NCBI RefSeq assembly: GCF_010500915.1
Contig: NZ_JAAAWP010000004.1
Coordinates: 1-64,000, forward strand
Source: Alteromonas hispanica
Lineage (GTDB): Bacteria > Pseudomonadota > Gammaproteobacteria > Enterobacterales > Alteromonadaceae
Length of the DNA stretch: 64,000 bases
Direction of reading: 5' to 3'
In this document: positions 35,307 to 45,006 of the stretch, piece after piece
Numbering within the stretch: position 1 is the first letter of the stretch
Layout of the letters: every line of letters begins with the position of its first letter
The notes under the pieces: model-generated
Database searches by the model: none
What the model saw: only the letters and a program-made list of their open reading frames with translations
Told to the model about the DNA's origin: nothing
Program-made: the position numbers and the translations under genes

Positions 35307-36974
35307 ATGGCTCAGTACGTTTATAGTATGCACCGCGTTGGCAAAATTGTGCCACCGAATCGACAAATTTTAAAAAATATCTCTCTTAGTTTTTTTCCAG
35401 GAGCAAAGATCGGAGTTCTAGGCTTGAATGGCGCAGGTAAATCGACATTGCTGCGCATAATGGCAGGCATTGATACCGAGATCGAGGGCGAAGCCCGTCC
35501 ACAGCCGGGTTTGAAAATTGGTTACCTCTCTCAGGAACCAAAGTTAGACGAGACTAAAGATGTGCGTGGCAACATCGAAGAAGCCGTAGCCGATGTTAAA
35601 CATGCTCTCACCCGTCTAGACGAAGTTTATGCAGCTTATGCAGACCCAGATGCTGACTTTGACGCCTTAGCAAAAGAACAAGGTGAATTAGAAGCAATCA
35701 TTCAGACAAAAGACGGCCATAATCTTGATAATGTACTTGAGCGAGCCGCTGATGCGCTGAGACTTCCTGCATGGGATGCCGATGTAAGCAAACTTTCGGG
35801 TGGTGAGAGAAGACGGGTTGCACTATGCCGTTTGTTGCTGGAAAAACCTGAAATGCTATTACTTGATGAACCGACGAACCACTTGGATGCTGAATCGGTA
35901 GCCTGGCTTGAGCGCTTCTTACACGATTACGAAGGAACCGTTGTAGCGATTACCCATGATAGGTATTTCCTGGACAATGTTGCTGGATGGATTCTGGAGC
36001 TTGACCGCGGTGAAGGTATTCCATGGGAAGGTAACTACTCATCTTGGCTTGAGCAAAAAGAAAGTCGTCTTGAGCAAGAGGAGCGCGTTGAATCGGCCCG
36101 CAAGAAGAGTATTAAACAAGAATTAGAATGGGTTCGCTCTAACCCTAAAGGCCGCCATGCAAAAAGTAAGGCTCGTATGGCTCGCTTTGAGGAACTGTCC
36201 ACTAGTGACTACCAAAAACGCAACGAAACCAATGAGCTCTTTATTCCACCTGGAGAGCGACTGGGCGATAAAGTCATTGAAGTGTCGAACTTGAAAAAAT
36301 CATATGGCGACCGTGTTCTCATTGATGACCTTTCGTTTAGCGTACCTAAAGGTGCCATTGTGGGTATTGTGGGGCCAAACGGGGCTGGTAAATCTACCTT
36401 ATTTAGAATGTTAACGGGGGCAGAACAGCCTGACTCGGGAACGATTGATTTAGGTGACACCGTAAACATTGCCGCTGTCGAACAGTTCCGAGACCACATG
36501 AATGAAAAAAATACTGTGTGGAAGGAAATTTCAGACGATCAAGATATTATTCGTATTGGCAACTTCGAGATAAACAGTCGCGCCTATTGCAGCCGCTTTA
36601 ACTTCAAAGGCAACGACCAGCAGAAGTTTATCAAAGACTTGTCGGGTGGAGAGCGAAACCGTGTGCATTTAGCTAAGCTTTTAAAAGCCGGCGGCAACGT
36701 GCTTTTACTCGATGAGCCCACCAATGACCTCGATGTGGAAACACTCCGAGCATTAGAAAATGCTCTGCTTGAGTTTCCGGGTTGTGCCATGGTTATCTCG
36801 CACGATAGATGGTTCTTAGATAGGGTTGCAACTCACATTATGGACTATCGTGATGAGGGGAATATTAACTTCTTTGAAGGGAACTATGCCGATTATGAAA
36901 CCTGGCTCAAACAAGAGTTTGGTAAAGACGTCGTAGAGCCTCACCGTCTTAAATACAAACGTATGGCGAAATAA
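35307..36974 (+). CDS. ettA: energy-dependent translational throttle protein EttA (ABC-F)
   Basis: Soluble twin-ABC ATPase that binds the ribosomal E site and gates the first elongation step by the ATP/ADP ratio. The 555 residues have two ATPase modules: Walker A GLNGAGKST and GPNGAGKST, signatures LSGGERRRVAL and LSGGERNRVHL, each followed by LLDEPTNHLD or LLDEPTNDLD, joined by the ABC-F linker rich in K, R and E (about 245-320). No membrane segment. Length equals E. coli EttA (555). Ends at its own terminator. Confidence 0.97.
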   Translation: MAQYVYSMHRVGKIVPPNRQILKNISLSFFPGAKIGVLGLNGAGKSTLLRIMAGIDTEIEGEARPQPGLKIGYLSQEPKLDETKDVRGNIEEAVADVKHALTRLDEVYAAYADPDADFDALAKEQGELEAIIQTKDGHNLDNVLERAADALRLPAWDADVSKLSGGERRRVALCRLLLEKPEMLLLDEPTNHLDAESVAWLERFLHDYEGTVVAITHDRYFLDNVAGWILELDRGEGIPWEGNYSSWLEQKESRLEQEERVESARKKSIKQELEWVRSNPKGRHAKSKARMARFEELSTSDYQKRNETNELFIPPGERLGDKVIEVSNLKKSYGDRVLIDDLSFSVPKGAIVGIVGPNGAGKSTLFRMLTGAEQPDSGTIDLGDTVNIAAVEQFRDHMNEKNTVWKEISDDQDIIRIGNFEINSRAYCSRFNFKGNDQQKFIKDLSGGERNRVHLAKLLKAGGNVLLLDEPTNDLDVETLRALENALLEFPGCAMVISHDRWFLDRVATHIMDYRDEGNINFFEGNYADYETWLKQEFGKDVVEPHRLKYKRMAK

Positions 36975-36985
36975 AAATAGCTTTC

Positions 36986-37018
36986 AAAGAGGCCTTCTTA
37001 ACTGGAGGCCTCTTTTTT
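36986..37018 (+). terminator. intrinsic terminator after ettA
   Basis: AAGAGGCC and GGCCTCTT form an 8-bp stem with a 12-nt loop followed by a T run, 12 nt after the ettA stop. Confidence 0.82.
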
Positions 37019-37165
37019 CCCCTTCCACTTTTTCTATACACCATTTCGACACTACGTAAACTCCGATGCACATGAATACAAAAATATTTATTCTTACGTG
37101 ACATTGCGAACCTGTCATTATTCACCAATACTGAGAGTATCAAGGTATTTTTTAAGATTTTATGT

Positions 37166-37582
37166 ATGACAGATAAGCGCCAGTTCCAGAGGGTTGAATT
37201 AGACGTTCCCGGAACACTCGCCCACGAAGGTAAAGAAATACACGTCATTGTTCATGATGTATCGTTGCAAGGGATAAAGCTGCTTGCTAGCGAAAGCGCT
37301 TTATCAATACTCCCTTTTGATAGTCACGACCCTTACGTAGCGACATTTCAAGCTAATGAAGACAGCCCTGAAATTACACTTTACATAGAACAGCTTTATC
37401 GACATGCAGATACCCGACAGTCGCTGGTTTCTCTGGGCTGTAAAGTCGCCCGAATGGACATTAACTGTGTAAGTGCACTCAGGCGGCTAATTGCGTTAAA
37501 TAGCGAAGATGAAGGCATTGAAGAGAGGGATTTAAACGCCCTAGTCAACGCTGTTTATCAGCAAGAATCTAAGGCGGGTTAA
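37166..37582 (+). CDS. single-domain PilZ protein
   Basis: A 138-residue PilZ protein, expected to bind cyclic-di-GMP. Both parts of the ligand motif are present near the N-terminus: RxxxR (R5 to R9, in KRQFQRVEL) and DxSxxG (D31, S33, G36, in HDVSLQGIKL). The remaining 90 residues complete the beta barrel and a C-terminal helical part (ALRRLIALNSED). No effector domain is visible, so it probably works by contacting a partner. It is a single gene between ettA and the convergent radA; a larger PilZ gene lies just beyond radA. Confidence 0.85.
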   Translation: MTDKRQFQRVELDVPGTLAHEGKEIHVIVHDVSLQGIKLLASESALSILPFDSHDPYVATFQANEDSPEITLYIEQLYRHADTRQSLVSLGCKVARMDINCVSALRRLIALNSEDEGIEERDLNALVNAVYQQESKAG

Positions 37583-37621
37583 AAACATTGGAGGGTGAAG
37601 TAACGCTATTCAGTATCTAAC

Positions 37622-37658
37622 GATCACTCCATAAAGATCACTCGATAACGATCACTCC
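37622..37658. repeat. three tandem 14-bp repeats at the 3' end of radA
   Basis: GATCACTCC recurs at 37622, 37636 (as GATCACTCG) and 37650 with an exact 14-bp period (intervening ATAAA and ATAAC). The third copy overlaps the radA stop codon. Each copy contains a GATC site. It is in the convergent gap between the small PilZ gene and radA and does not look like a terminator. Confidence 0.6.
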
Positions 37659-39019
37659 AAAGCGTTCAGTGCTTCGCTAAGCCGAGCAACAGGTATAACT
37701 TTCATCCCCTGCATAGTCTGCTTCGGCATATTTGCTTTTGGTACTATAGCGCGTTTGAAGCCATGCTTTGTAGCCTCAATGATCCGCTCTGTACCGTTGG
37801 GAACAGGTCTTATTTCTCCTGCCAACCCCACTTCACCAAAAACAATGAGATCGTTGGGAAGCGAACGGTTTCTAAAACTGGAAATCATTGCGAGTAAAAG
37901 AGCTAAATCTGCACTGGTTTCCGTTACTCTTACCCCACCAACTACGTTCACAAATACATCTTGGTCGTTCATTTGAACATTACCATGACGATGTAGAACA
38001 GCGAGCAGCATCGACAAACGATTTTGATCGAGTCCTACGGCAATTCGTCTTGGGTTCGACATTTGCGAGTAATCAACCAAAGCTTGAATCTCTACGAGAA
38101 GAGGCCGAGTTCCCTCCCAAATGACCATCACACTAGAGCCCGGCGTTTCATTCTCATCACGACTTAAAAAGATTGCCGAAGGATTTTTTACCTCCTTGAG
38201 CCCCTTTTCTGTCATTGCAAAAACACCGAGTTCATTAACAGCACCAAAACGGTTTTTGTGGCTTCTTAGGGTGCGGTAACGACCGTCACTTTCCCCTTCC
38301 AGCATCATTGAGCTATCAATACAGTGCTCTAGCACTTTCGGCCCCGCCAAATTACCGTCTTTAGTAACGTGACCGACAATAAACATAGCAATATGGTTTT
38401 GTTTGGCAAAACGCGTTAAATAGGCCGCACTTTCTCTCACTTGAGACACGCTGCCCGGCGCAGACTGAACATCGGCAACATGCATAACCTGAATAGAGTC
38501 GATGACCATAATTTTTGGACTTTCAGCCAAGGCCAGCTCGCAGATAGTTTCTACGTTGGTTTCTGCCAGCATCATTAAGTTGTCATCAGGCAAAGCAAGG
38601 CGCTTTGCCCTCATTGCAACCTGTTGCAGAGATTCCTCTCCCGTAACGTAAAGGGCTTTCTCTGTTTTAGCCATCTGACACATCACTTGTAGCAGCAGCG
38701 TACTTTTTCCGGCTCCAGGAGACCCGCCGATCAACATAGCAGCTCCTGGAACAATACCGCCACCTAATACTCTATCTAACTCTTTAAAACTGGATGAGAA
38801 TCGGGGAAGTGCCTCTAGATCGATGGCGTTTAGCTTTTCAACTTTTGCTGCCGTTTGCCCAGCGTAACCTGAATTTACCTGTCTAGTTGCGGTTTTAGCA
38901 CTTGCCACCACAAATTCGCTTATCGTATTCCACGCTTTGCACTCTGTGCATTGTCCCTGCCACCGAGGAAATTCTGCGCCGCAATCGGAACACACGTAGG
39001 CAGTTTTACGTTTTGCCAT
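37652..39019 (-). CDS. radA: DNA repair protein RadA
   Basis: DnaB-like helicase that works with RecA on branched recombination intermediates. The 455 residues include a four-cysteine zinc finger (C10, C13, C24, C27), a RecA-like ATPase with GGSPGAGKSTL, the RadA-specific KNRFG motif (HKNRFGAVNELGVF) and a C-terminal Lon-like domain (GGVRVTETSADLALLLAMIS). Length is typical (E. coli 460). It stands next to serB across a PilZ gene, as serB-radA are neighbours in E. coli. Confidence 0.97.
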   Translation of the reverse strand: MAKRKTAYVCSDCGAEFPRWQGQCTECKAWNTISEFVVASAKTATRQVNSGYAGQTAAKVEKLNAIDLEALPRFSSSFKELDRVLGGGIVPGAAMLIGGSPGAGKSTLLLQVMCQMAKTEKALYVTGEESLQQVAMRAKRLALPDDNLMMLAETNVETICELALAESPKIMVIDSIQVMHVADVQSAPGSVSQVRESAAYLTRFAKQNHIAMFIVGHVTKDGNLAGPKVLEHCIDSSMMLEGESDGRYRTLRSHKNRFGAVNELGVFAMTEKGLKEVKNPSAIFLSRDENETPGSSVMVIWEGTRPLLVEIQALVDYSQMSNPRRIAVGLDQNRLSMLLAVLHRHGNVQMNDQDVFVNVVGGVRVTETSADLALLLAMISSFRNRSLPNDLIVFGEVGLAGEIRPVPNGTERIIEATKHGFKRAIVPKANMPKQTMQGMKVIPVARLSEALNALE

Positions 39020-39204
39020 TTTCCAGTTTTATCCACAAGTTAAAAAGAGTATTCTATCATTAAATGGCGTTAGTTTAAGTACAAGGCTTTCTTGAACTTA
39101 ACCGAGAAAAAGACGGATGCCGGCCAAGGGTGCGAGGTTAAGGACTTTTCACACATAGCCGATAAAAACTAAAATGAAAAAGTAAACAGTGAAGTTGCGC
39201 ATAG

Positions 39205-41718
39205 ATGAGTCAAGACTTAGCACAGTATAAAGACATAATCGAACAGTTGAAGCCTGTGGTGAATGAGCCTGAGTTCAATCAGGTATTGCAGCAAGTTGCA
39301 GCTGATGTTCCCAAAGAAAAGCGCTTTCTTATAAAAATGGAAGTAAAGCGTCTGGCTAAGCCGTGTCTTCGCACAATCGACCTTCGTGGCAATGTTGATG
39401 GCAAGTGTAAAAAATATACCCATGAAGGTCGAAATCACTTCATGGACGACATCGCTGTTGATAAATTCGAAGAACAACTTCGAATATTTGGCCGTTACAC
39501 CTATGGTGTATACGAAGCAGTGCAAAGCACAGAAAATAACTTCCGCCTTATGCAAGAGCGAGAAATTGCGCAAGAGAGAGCAGAAAGAGCACAGCCCGAT
39601 GCTAGGAAACGTTCTGCGGTGCTCGAGCAGTTCAAAGTAGATACGGTAAACCTGCTAGATTATCAGCAGCGCAATACCGAACGCATGAATTTTGCTGTGG
39701 CGGTGGAGATATTCAACCAGTACAATGAGTCTATGCGGGGCCTCAGTGTTGATATATCACTTGAAGGATTACAAGTTAAACTCCCCAAAGATATTATCTT
39801 CGAGAAAGGTGAACTACTTTTCGTTTATTTCAGAGGGCTTGAAAACGAATTCACTTTAGATAAAAAGCACGGTATTGCTTATCGATTAGTGAAGATTTCC
39901 GAAAAAAACGATGTAAAATATCTAGCCTTCCAAAGAGCGGTAGACCACCCAAATAAAAGCTTCGATAACTTTTTAGAAAGTTTTATACACGGCAATAAAC
40001 GCCGTTATAAAGTGAATATGAATAACACCATTGAGGCTATCACCAGTAAAATATCTGAACAGTACTTTTCACCCAGAAGCCCTACTTTGCCAGTTTACAT
40101 TGACGTGGTAAACGAAACGCTCGTTCCCCGGTTTGCCATGATGAATGAAGTAAACCGGGAAACTATTCAGTACTGGCAAGATGAAGAAAATACCTGCCGC
40201 TTGAGCTTTCTACTGACTCAAGAACGTTTGCATCACCTGCTCAGAAAGTCAGACGAGGTGAGAGAATGTTTTATTTTTAGCTTCACCCATCTGCAAAATA
40301 GCAAGGTCTATTTTTACTCGGCATCTTATGAAGAGCTGCAACAAAAAGAATTACTAAAACAGGTATTTTTAGGCTTTGGGTCGAAAAAAGCGAGTTGGCG
40401 AGTATTTAAGGTAACGCTTACGGACATGACTCCAGAGCAGGCCCATATTCCACTTTCTATTCCTGATTCTGTGGGTAGTAAAGTAAAAAAACTAAATACC
40501 CCTCCCTCTGCACGTTTAATGGGGAGACTCAAAAATCTGCGTTATTTAGCCCATGTGACAGACGTGACCTCGTTGACGGGACAAGAAACTTACAGCGATT
40601 TTAAATTTAACCGTGAAAACCTTACTTATTTAAAGAACTTTGGACACCCACGCAATCGAGCCCCTTCAAATATAGAAATAGTTCGATTTAAGAATGAAGA
40701 ACAACGCATAGAAAGCCGCTATCGACTGCGTACGCATATTGAGGTGCGCTTTAACGGCGAAGATACGGTTCACAAAGGCGTTAGCGAAGATATTTCTGTA
40801 AGGGGCTTAGGGCTTCGGGTGGAATTAACCAAAGAATATGGAGGCAGCCTGGAAGATCGTGTAGAGGTGGCTTTTCCGCGCCTTCAATCGATTACAACTG
40901 CTTTTGATGTTATGAACCTTCAATACGACATTGTTTATCATAATATCGAAAAGAACATCTTACACCTGAAAGCTGCACCAGGAGAGGAAGGTAAAACCGC
41001 CCGAAACTTCTTTGAAGAGTTAATAAAGAAAAACAAAGCCAACCTTCAAGCTGAGTCTGATGAAGAAGAAATTCCGGGTATGGGGCAAGCGCTACGCTGC
41101 ATAAATGCGAGAAATGCGACCTCTTTATCATTCCTGATGAGCAAGGAAGGAGTACGGTATACGCCTCAAGCAGGTATTATCGGGAAACAGGATGAACGGA
41201 TTACTTTGCTAACCACGCAGTATGCAGAAAGAGGAAAAGTGAATCTTGAATTCTTATTCCGCGATCGAAAGCAAGACTCGCCGTTCGTACAAAGCGGTAT
41301 AAAAACTGTCAAGCTGGAAAATATGCCGTTGCGCCAAGAGCTTTTTGTTTCTTTCGACAATTCTCAAAAAGATTCTCGAATGGCTATAATTCCTCGCTAT
41401 TCCCATAAGTTCGACAACAATCAGCAAAGAAAGAGCTTCATAAGAGAAGCCATGAATAGAGGGCAGTTCATTGCTATCCATGTGATGTTAACAACAACGG
41501 GCAAACCCGATCTCTCTATGCTGCAAACAGAAATTAACTACGTCACCATGTACGCGATGCACAGAGCAAGAGAGCTTGAGAAGAAAATGTGGAGCATTGC
41601 CGCTTGCTCTCATCTTATTGATGTTACTGATGAAGTCTTAATTCGCTACGGCTTTAGCAGTGAGGAGATTACTCAGAATAGAACGCCCTTAGGCACTTCT
41701 CAGCATCAAAGCGCCTGA
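39205..41718 (+). CDS. large protein with two PilZ domains
   Basis: An 837-residue cytoplasmic protein with two complete cyclic-di-GMP motifs: RxxxR at R156-R160 with D183/S185/G188 (VDISLEGLQV), and RxxxR at R505-R509 with D529/S531/G534 (EDISVRGLGL). The N-terminal 150 residues are helical and charged; the regions around 230-500 and 600-800 are conserved-looking alpha/beta without a motif I recognise. No signal peptide or membrane helix. A long PilZ protein in this radA-serB position also exists in Vibrio, so the locus is old, but the output is unclear. Monocistronic, ending in a convergent hairpin. Confidence 0.85.
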   Translation: MSQDLAQYKDIIEQLKPVVNEPEFNQVLQQVAADVPKEKRFLIKMEVKRLAKPCLRTIDLRGNVDGKCKKYTHEGRNHFMDDIAVDKFEEQLRIFGRYTYGVYEAVQSTENNFRLMQEREIAQERAERAQPDARKRSAVLEQFKVDTVNLLDYQQRNTERMNFAVAVEIFNQYNESMRGLSVDISLEGLQVKLPKDIIFEKGELLFVYFRGLENEFTLDKKHGIAYRLVKISEKNDVKYLAFQRAVDHPNKSFDNFLESFIHGNKRRYKVNMNNTIEAITSKISEQYFSPRSPTLPVYIDVVNETLVPRFAMMNEVNRETIQYWQDEENTCRLSFLLTQERLHHLLRKSDEVRECFIFSFTHLQNSKVYFYSASYEELQQKELLKQVFLGFGSKKASWRVFKVTLTDMTPEQAHIPLSIPDSVGSKVKKLNTPPSARLMGRLKNLRYLAHVTDVTSLTGQETYSDFKFNRENLTYLKNFGHPRNRAPSNIEIVRFKNEEQRIESRYRLRTHIEVRFNGEDTVHKGVSEDISVRGLGLRVELTKEYGGSLEDRVEVAFPRLQSITTAFDVMNLQYDIVYHNIEKNILHLKAAPGEEGKTARNFFEELIKKNKANLQAESDEEEIPGMGQALRCINARNATSLSFLMSKEGVRYTPQAGIIGKQDERITLLTTQYAERGKVNLEFLFRDRKQDSPFVQSGIKTVKLENMPLRQELFVSFDNSQKDSRMAIIPRYSHKFDNNQQRKSFIREAMNRGQFIAIHVMLTTTGKPDLSMLQTEINYVTMYAMHRARELEKKMWSIAACSHLIDVTDEVLIRYGFSSEEITQNRTPLGTSQHQSA

Positions 41719-41728
41719 CTTTAAGAGA

Positions 41729-41769
41729 AGCCGATTTCAGCATACAAAGCTAGGTGGCTGAAATCGGCT
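41729..41769. terminator. hairpin between convergent PilZ gene and serB
   Basis: A perfect 13-bp inverted repeat, AGCCGATTTCAGC (41729-41741) and GCTGAAATCGGCT (41757-41769), with a 15-nt loop, fills the 56-bp gap between two convergent genes. There is no clean T run on either side, so termination is inferred from position. Confidence 0.6.
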
Positions 41770-41774
41770 CGCTA

Positions 41775-42788
41775 CTATTCGCTTAAAAAGTAGAGTAAAG
41801 AATGAAGACTACCGGTTCGAATTGCCACGTCGGCTTTTTCGTTGACCACAGGCTTGCCATGACACGCCACACCCAGCGCAGCCTCTTTCATCATAACGAG
41901 ATCATTTGCTCCATCTCCCATTGCTACGGTTTGCTCACTATCGATGTTCCATTTTGCAGCAAGTTGTTTTACGGTCTCTGCTTTCACATCTGCATTGACT
42001 ATTTCTCCAACTACCTTCCCAGTAAGTTGACCGTTGTCGACTTCCAGCGTGTTTGAGGTAGCAAAGTCCAGCTCTAGTCGTTGTTTTAAATGATCAGCAA
42101 AGTAGGTAAAACCACCCGACGCGATGGCCAGTTTCCATCCATGCTTTTTGAGTTCGCTCAGTAAGGCTTGGATCCCCGGCATTATCGGCAAGCTGTCGCG
42201 AATTTTGCGAAGATGCTCTACAGGTACACCTTCTAAGCAGGCTACACGATGGTTAAGGCTTTCGTTAAACGCAATCTCTCCCCTCATGGCTTTTTCTGTA
42301 ACTTCAGCCACTTCTCTACCAACATCAGCTAGCTTTGCAATTTCGTCAATACATTCAATGCCAATAACTGTACTGTCCATGTCCATGACCAACAAGCCAC
42401 CTTTTGACAAAGATGGCTGTGAAAGCTGCAAACCAATGTCTATGTTGAAAGTTGCAGATAACGCAGTCAGCATTGCTTTTAATTCGGACTTGTTGTCTTT
42501 TATCAGGTTACCTCTTGCCACTACCACATCATCACCTAGCTGCTGGTGTAAATGATGGAACGCAAGCGTCCCCGTGTCGAAATGTGACTGAATGTCAGAT
42601 AACACATTGCCAACAATATAAGGCGTTAATGCTTGACCTATAATGGTTAAAGACGCGTGAAAGTCTACGTCGGTACTCTGTCCGTTTATTAAACCGGCTA
42701 ACGCTGATGATGAATGGATACTATCGCTTTCCTTGTCGCCTAAACGAGATTTAAAAGTGTCGAGCACGGCTGGGAGTTCCTTAAACAT
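41775..42788 (-). CDS. serB: phosphoserine phosphatase
   Basis: Last step of serine synthesis. The 337 residues comprise an N-terminal extension (1-about 125) like that of gammaproteobacterial SerB and a HAD phosphatase domain with the DxDxT motif (D136, D138 in MDMDSTVIG), SGGFTYF and GDGANDLVM. It is divergent from the ytjB-like gene as in E. coli, with a 42-bp gap. Confidence 0.96.
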   Translation of the reverse strand: MFKELPAVLDTFKSRLGDKESDSIHSSSALAGLINGQSTDVDFHASLTIIGQALTPYIVGNVLSDIQSHFDTGTLAFHHLHQQLGDDVVVARGNLIKDNKSELKAMLTALSATFNIDIGLQLSQPSLSKGGLLVMDMDSTVIGIECIDEIAKLADVGREVAEVTEKAMRGEIAFNESLNHRVACLEGVPVEHLRKIRDSLPIMPGIQALLSELKKHGWKLAIASGGFTYFADHLKQRLELDFATSNTLEVDNGQLTGKVVGEIVNADVKAETVKQLAAKWNIDSEQTVAMGDGANDLVMMKEAALGVACHGKPVVNEKADVAIRTGSLHSLLYFLSE

Positions 42789-42830
42789 TGAAGTGGGCTA
42801 ATGCTACCCAATTGGGCGCCGTAATAAAAT

Positions 42831-43574
42831 ATGGTCTTTCAAATTAGTAAGATTTATCCTACTGTTATCGATACGTTTATCCCTTTACGGAATTTTATAT
42901 TGGCAAAGGCCGAAACACCATTAACAACTGCATCAGTAAACCATTCCCACTCTCTTTACACCGTTATAAAAAGAGTGATGCATACGCTATTGGCTAGTCT
43001 TGTTATTGCTCTATTAGTTGCGTTATTGCTTATGCTGCAACGTTACCAACAAGAGTGGCTGCATGCTCAAACCGCCTATGCGGGAAACAGTGCCGCCCGT
43101 CAATACGCCAAACTATTACAACCGCTAATGAGCAAGCCTGACGCCAATGACGATAAGAGTGCCAATGCATCTGTTGCCCCTCAACTCGGCAACCTCAAGT
43201 CAGTAATAAAGGTTTTAGCTGACGAGCCCCATGTCCTTGGTATCTCAGTATTTGATGAAAAAGGTCGATACCTCGCACCTTTACCTAAAACTGAAAGTGT
43301 AGTCAGTCTTAATCGATCGCACGACGTGCTGCCTATCACGTTTGTTGAATCGATTGTTAGCGAGCAAGGACGAGTTGTTGGCTACCTCCACATACATATG
43401 GACACAGAGAAAGTGTTAGAGGCGCCGTTGTCGCTTCGCTCTCAGCTGTTTGTGATTGCGGTAATAGTTTTATTTATTGCGTTGGTAGTAGGCATTTACG
43501 TGACAAGAGGCTTTTACAAATTCCGGCCTTGGCTATTGGATGCCATCACTCAAATATTAAAAAGGCGATTGTAA
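42831..43574 (+). CDS. ytjB: YtjB/AhpA-family membrane protein
   Basis: Two-helix inner-membrane protein of 247 residues with a periplasmic domain between (about 65-200): helix one TLLASLVIALLVALLLML, helix two LFVIAVIVLFIALVVGIYV. The periplasmic part contains VLGISVFDEKGRYLAPLP and GYLHIHMDTEKV, as in YtjB (Smp) of E. coli, which is also divergent from serB. The family's role is poorly known. ATG 42831 lacks a clear ribosome binding site; TTG 42900, with GGA eight nt before it, would give 224 residues and may be the real start. Its end overlaps the convergent yjjV-like gene by 25 bp. Confidence 0.75.
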   Translation: MVFQISKIYPTVIDTFIPLRNFILAKAETPLTTASVNHSHSLYTVIKRVMHTLLASLVIALLVALLLMLQRYQQEWLHAQTAYAGNSAARQYAKLLQPLMSKPDANDDKSANASVAPQLGNLKSVIKVLADEPHVLGISVFDEKGRYLAPLPKTESVVSLNRSHDVLPITFVESIVSEQGRVVGYLHIHMDTEKVLEAPLSLRSQLFVIAVIVLFIALVVGIYVTRGFYKFRPWLLDAITQILKRRL

Positions 43575-44329
43575 TTTGTTGTCGTTATATTAATAAGCTC
43601 AGATGGCTCGATGTCGCTAAGCGCTGTCATTGCGTCTATCACATCGGTAATAAAGCGTGGCATATTGGCCTTACCTTGTCTCCCCGACATCGGCATATCC
43701 GGTGAATCCGTTTCTAGTAATATTCTGTCAGAATAGTAGCGGATAAGATGAGCTACTGTATCTCGCGTTTTCTTCGCACGTTCATAGGTAATTGTTCCGC
43801 CAACACCAAGATAGAACCCTTTGTCGATATAGCGTTCTGCCACATCGATACTGCCCGAAAACGCATGTATCACGCCAGAGCCTGAAAATACCGATGACTT
43901 AAGTGCTTCAAGTAGCAGGTGGTGAGACTTACGATGGTGGAGAATAACTGGCAGGCCTTGCGCTTCTGCAAGATTGAGATGGGCGTGAAGGCTTTGCTTC
44001 TGCATTTTCATACATACAGAGACATGACCGTCTAACCCTGTCTCACCAATAGCGCGAACGTTACTATCAATGGTCTTTTCTAACATAGCCAGTGATTCGG
44101 ACAATGACTGCTCATTCTGCAAAAGAAAATAAGGATGTAGACCTATCGCGATATCAATCGGCAAAATATCAGAATACGTATTTTGGTAGTATCGTAATGT
44201 ACTCCAAGACTCGGGAGTGATCCCCGGTACCATGAGCCTCTTCAAACCATTTTGTTTTGCAGTCGCTAATACGTGTGGGATGTCGTCGCATAAGGGGGGC
44301 AGGTTAAGATGGCAATGACTGTCTATCAT
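43550..44329 (-). CDS. yjjV: TatD-family metal-dependent hydrolase, YjjV-like
   Basis: TIM-barrel metallohydrolase of 259 residues. The HxH of DSHCHLNLPP, the glutamate in GETGLD, the histidine in VILHHRKSHH, HAFSGS and the aspartate in LLETDSPDMPM form the expected two-metal site. GVGGTITYERAKKTRD is closer to E. coli YjjV than to TatD. Family members act as DNases or D-aminoacyl-tRNA deacylases; the activity of this one is unknown. It lies 27 bp after pdxH on the same strand. Confidence 0.85.
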   Translation of the reverse strand: MIDSHCHLNLPPLCDDIPHVLATAKQNGLKRLMVPGITPESWSTLRYYQNTYSDILPIDIAIGLHPYFLLQNEQSLSESLAMLEKTIDSNVRAIGETGLDGHVSVCMKMQKQSLHAHLNLAEAQGLPVILHHRKSHHLLLEALKSSVFSGSGVIHAFSGSIDVAERYIDKGFYLGVGGTITYERAKKTRDTVAHLIRYYSDRILLETDSPDMPMSGRQGKANMPRFITDVIDAMTALSDIEPSELINITTTNYNRLFNI

Positions 44330-44356
44330 GTTCCCCCCTAATCACGCGTATTCCAA

Positions 44357-44995
44357 TTAAGGCATAAGCCGTTGGGTATTCCACTGGCCTTGCTCGTCTA
44401 CATTGTATTCAATTCGGTCGTGGAGCCTATCTTCACCACCTTGCCAGAATTCGATTTGATGCGGCACTATTCTAAATCCGCCCCAAAAATCGGGCACTGG
44501 CAGTTCTTTGTTAGCAAATTTATCTTTTAGCTGCTGGAACTGAGTAAGTAGTAACTCTTTACTTCCAATGGGCTTACTTTGTTTGGACGCATAGGCTGCC
44601 AGCTGACTGTCTTTTGGACGAGAAAAAAAGTAGGACGCATTTTCAGCCGTTGACAATTTCTCTACTACCCCGCAAACCCGCACCTGACGCTCCATAAAAA
44701 ACCATGGAAAATGGCAAGAAACCTTAGGGTTTGACGCTAGCTCCTGAGCTTTGCGACTTCCCAAATTGGTGAAGAAAACAAACCCGTTTTTATTTACATC
44801 TTTAAGTAATACTATGCGCTGAGAGGGTTGACCAGTTGAATCAACGGTAGCCACAGTCATAGCAGTTGGATCAGGTATGTTCGCGTCAATAGCGTCTTTA
44901 AGCCACTTATCGAACAGTTGAAAAGGAGTGTCGGTTAAGTCAGACTCACTCAAGGTTCCCTTTGAGTATTGCCTACGCATATCAGATATAGCCAT
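44357..44995 (-). CDS. pdxH: pyridoxamine 5'-phosphate oxidase
   Basis: FMN enzyme oxidising pyridoxine or pyridoxamine 5'-phosphate to PLP. The 212 residues carry family blocks MTVATVDSTGQPSQRIVLLK, FFTNLGSRKAQEL, FPWFFMERQVRVCG and, near the C-terminus, FWQGGEDRLHDR (PLP and FMN contacts). Length equals the family norm (E. coli 218). A hairpin lies directly ahead of its GGGAGAG ribosome binding site. Located where recO-pdxJ usually follow era in other gammaproteobacteria. Confidence 0.96.
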   Translation of the reverse strand: MAISDMRRQYSKGTLSESDLTDTPFQLFDKWLKDAIDANIPDPTAMTVATVDSTGQPSQRIVLLKDVNKNGFVFFTNLGSRKAQELASNPKVSCHFPWFFMERQVRVCGVVEKLSTAENASYFFSRPKDSQLAAYASKQSKPIGSKELLLTQFQQLKDKFANKELPVPDFWGGFRIVPHQIEFWQGGEDRLHDRIEYNVDEQGQWNTQRLMP

Positions 44996-45006
44996 CAGTC
45001 TCTCCC

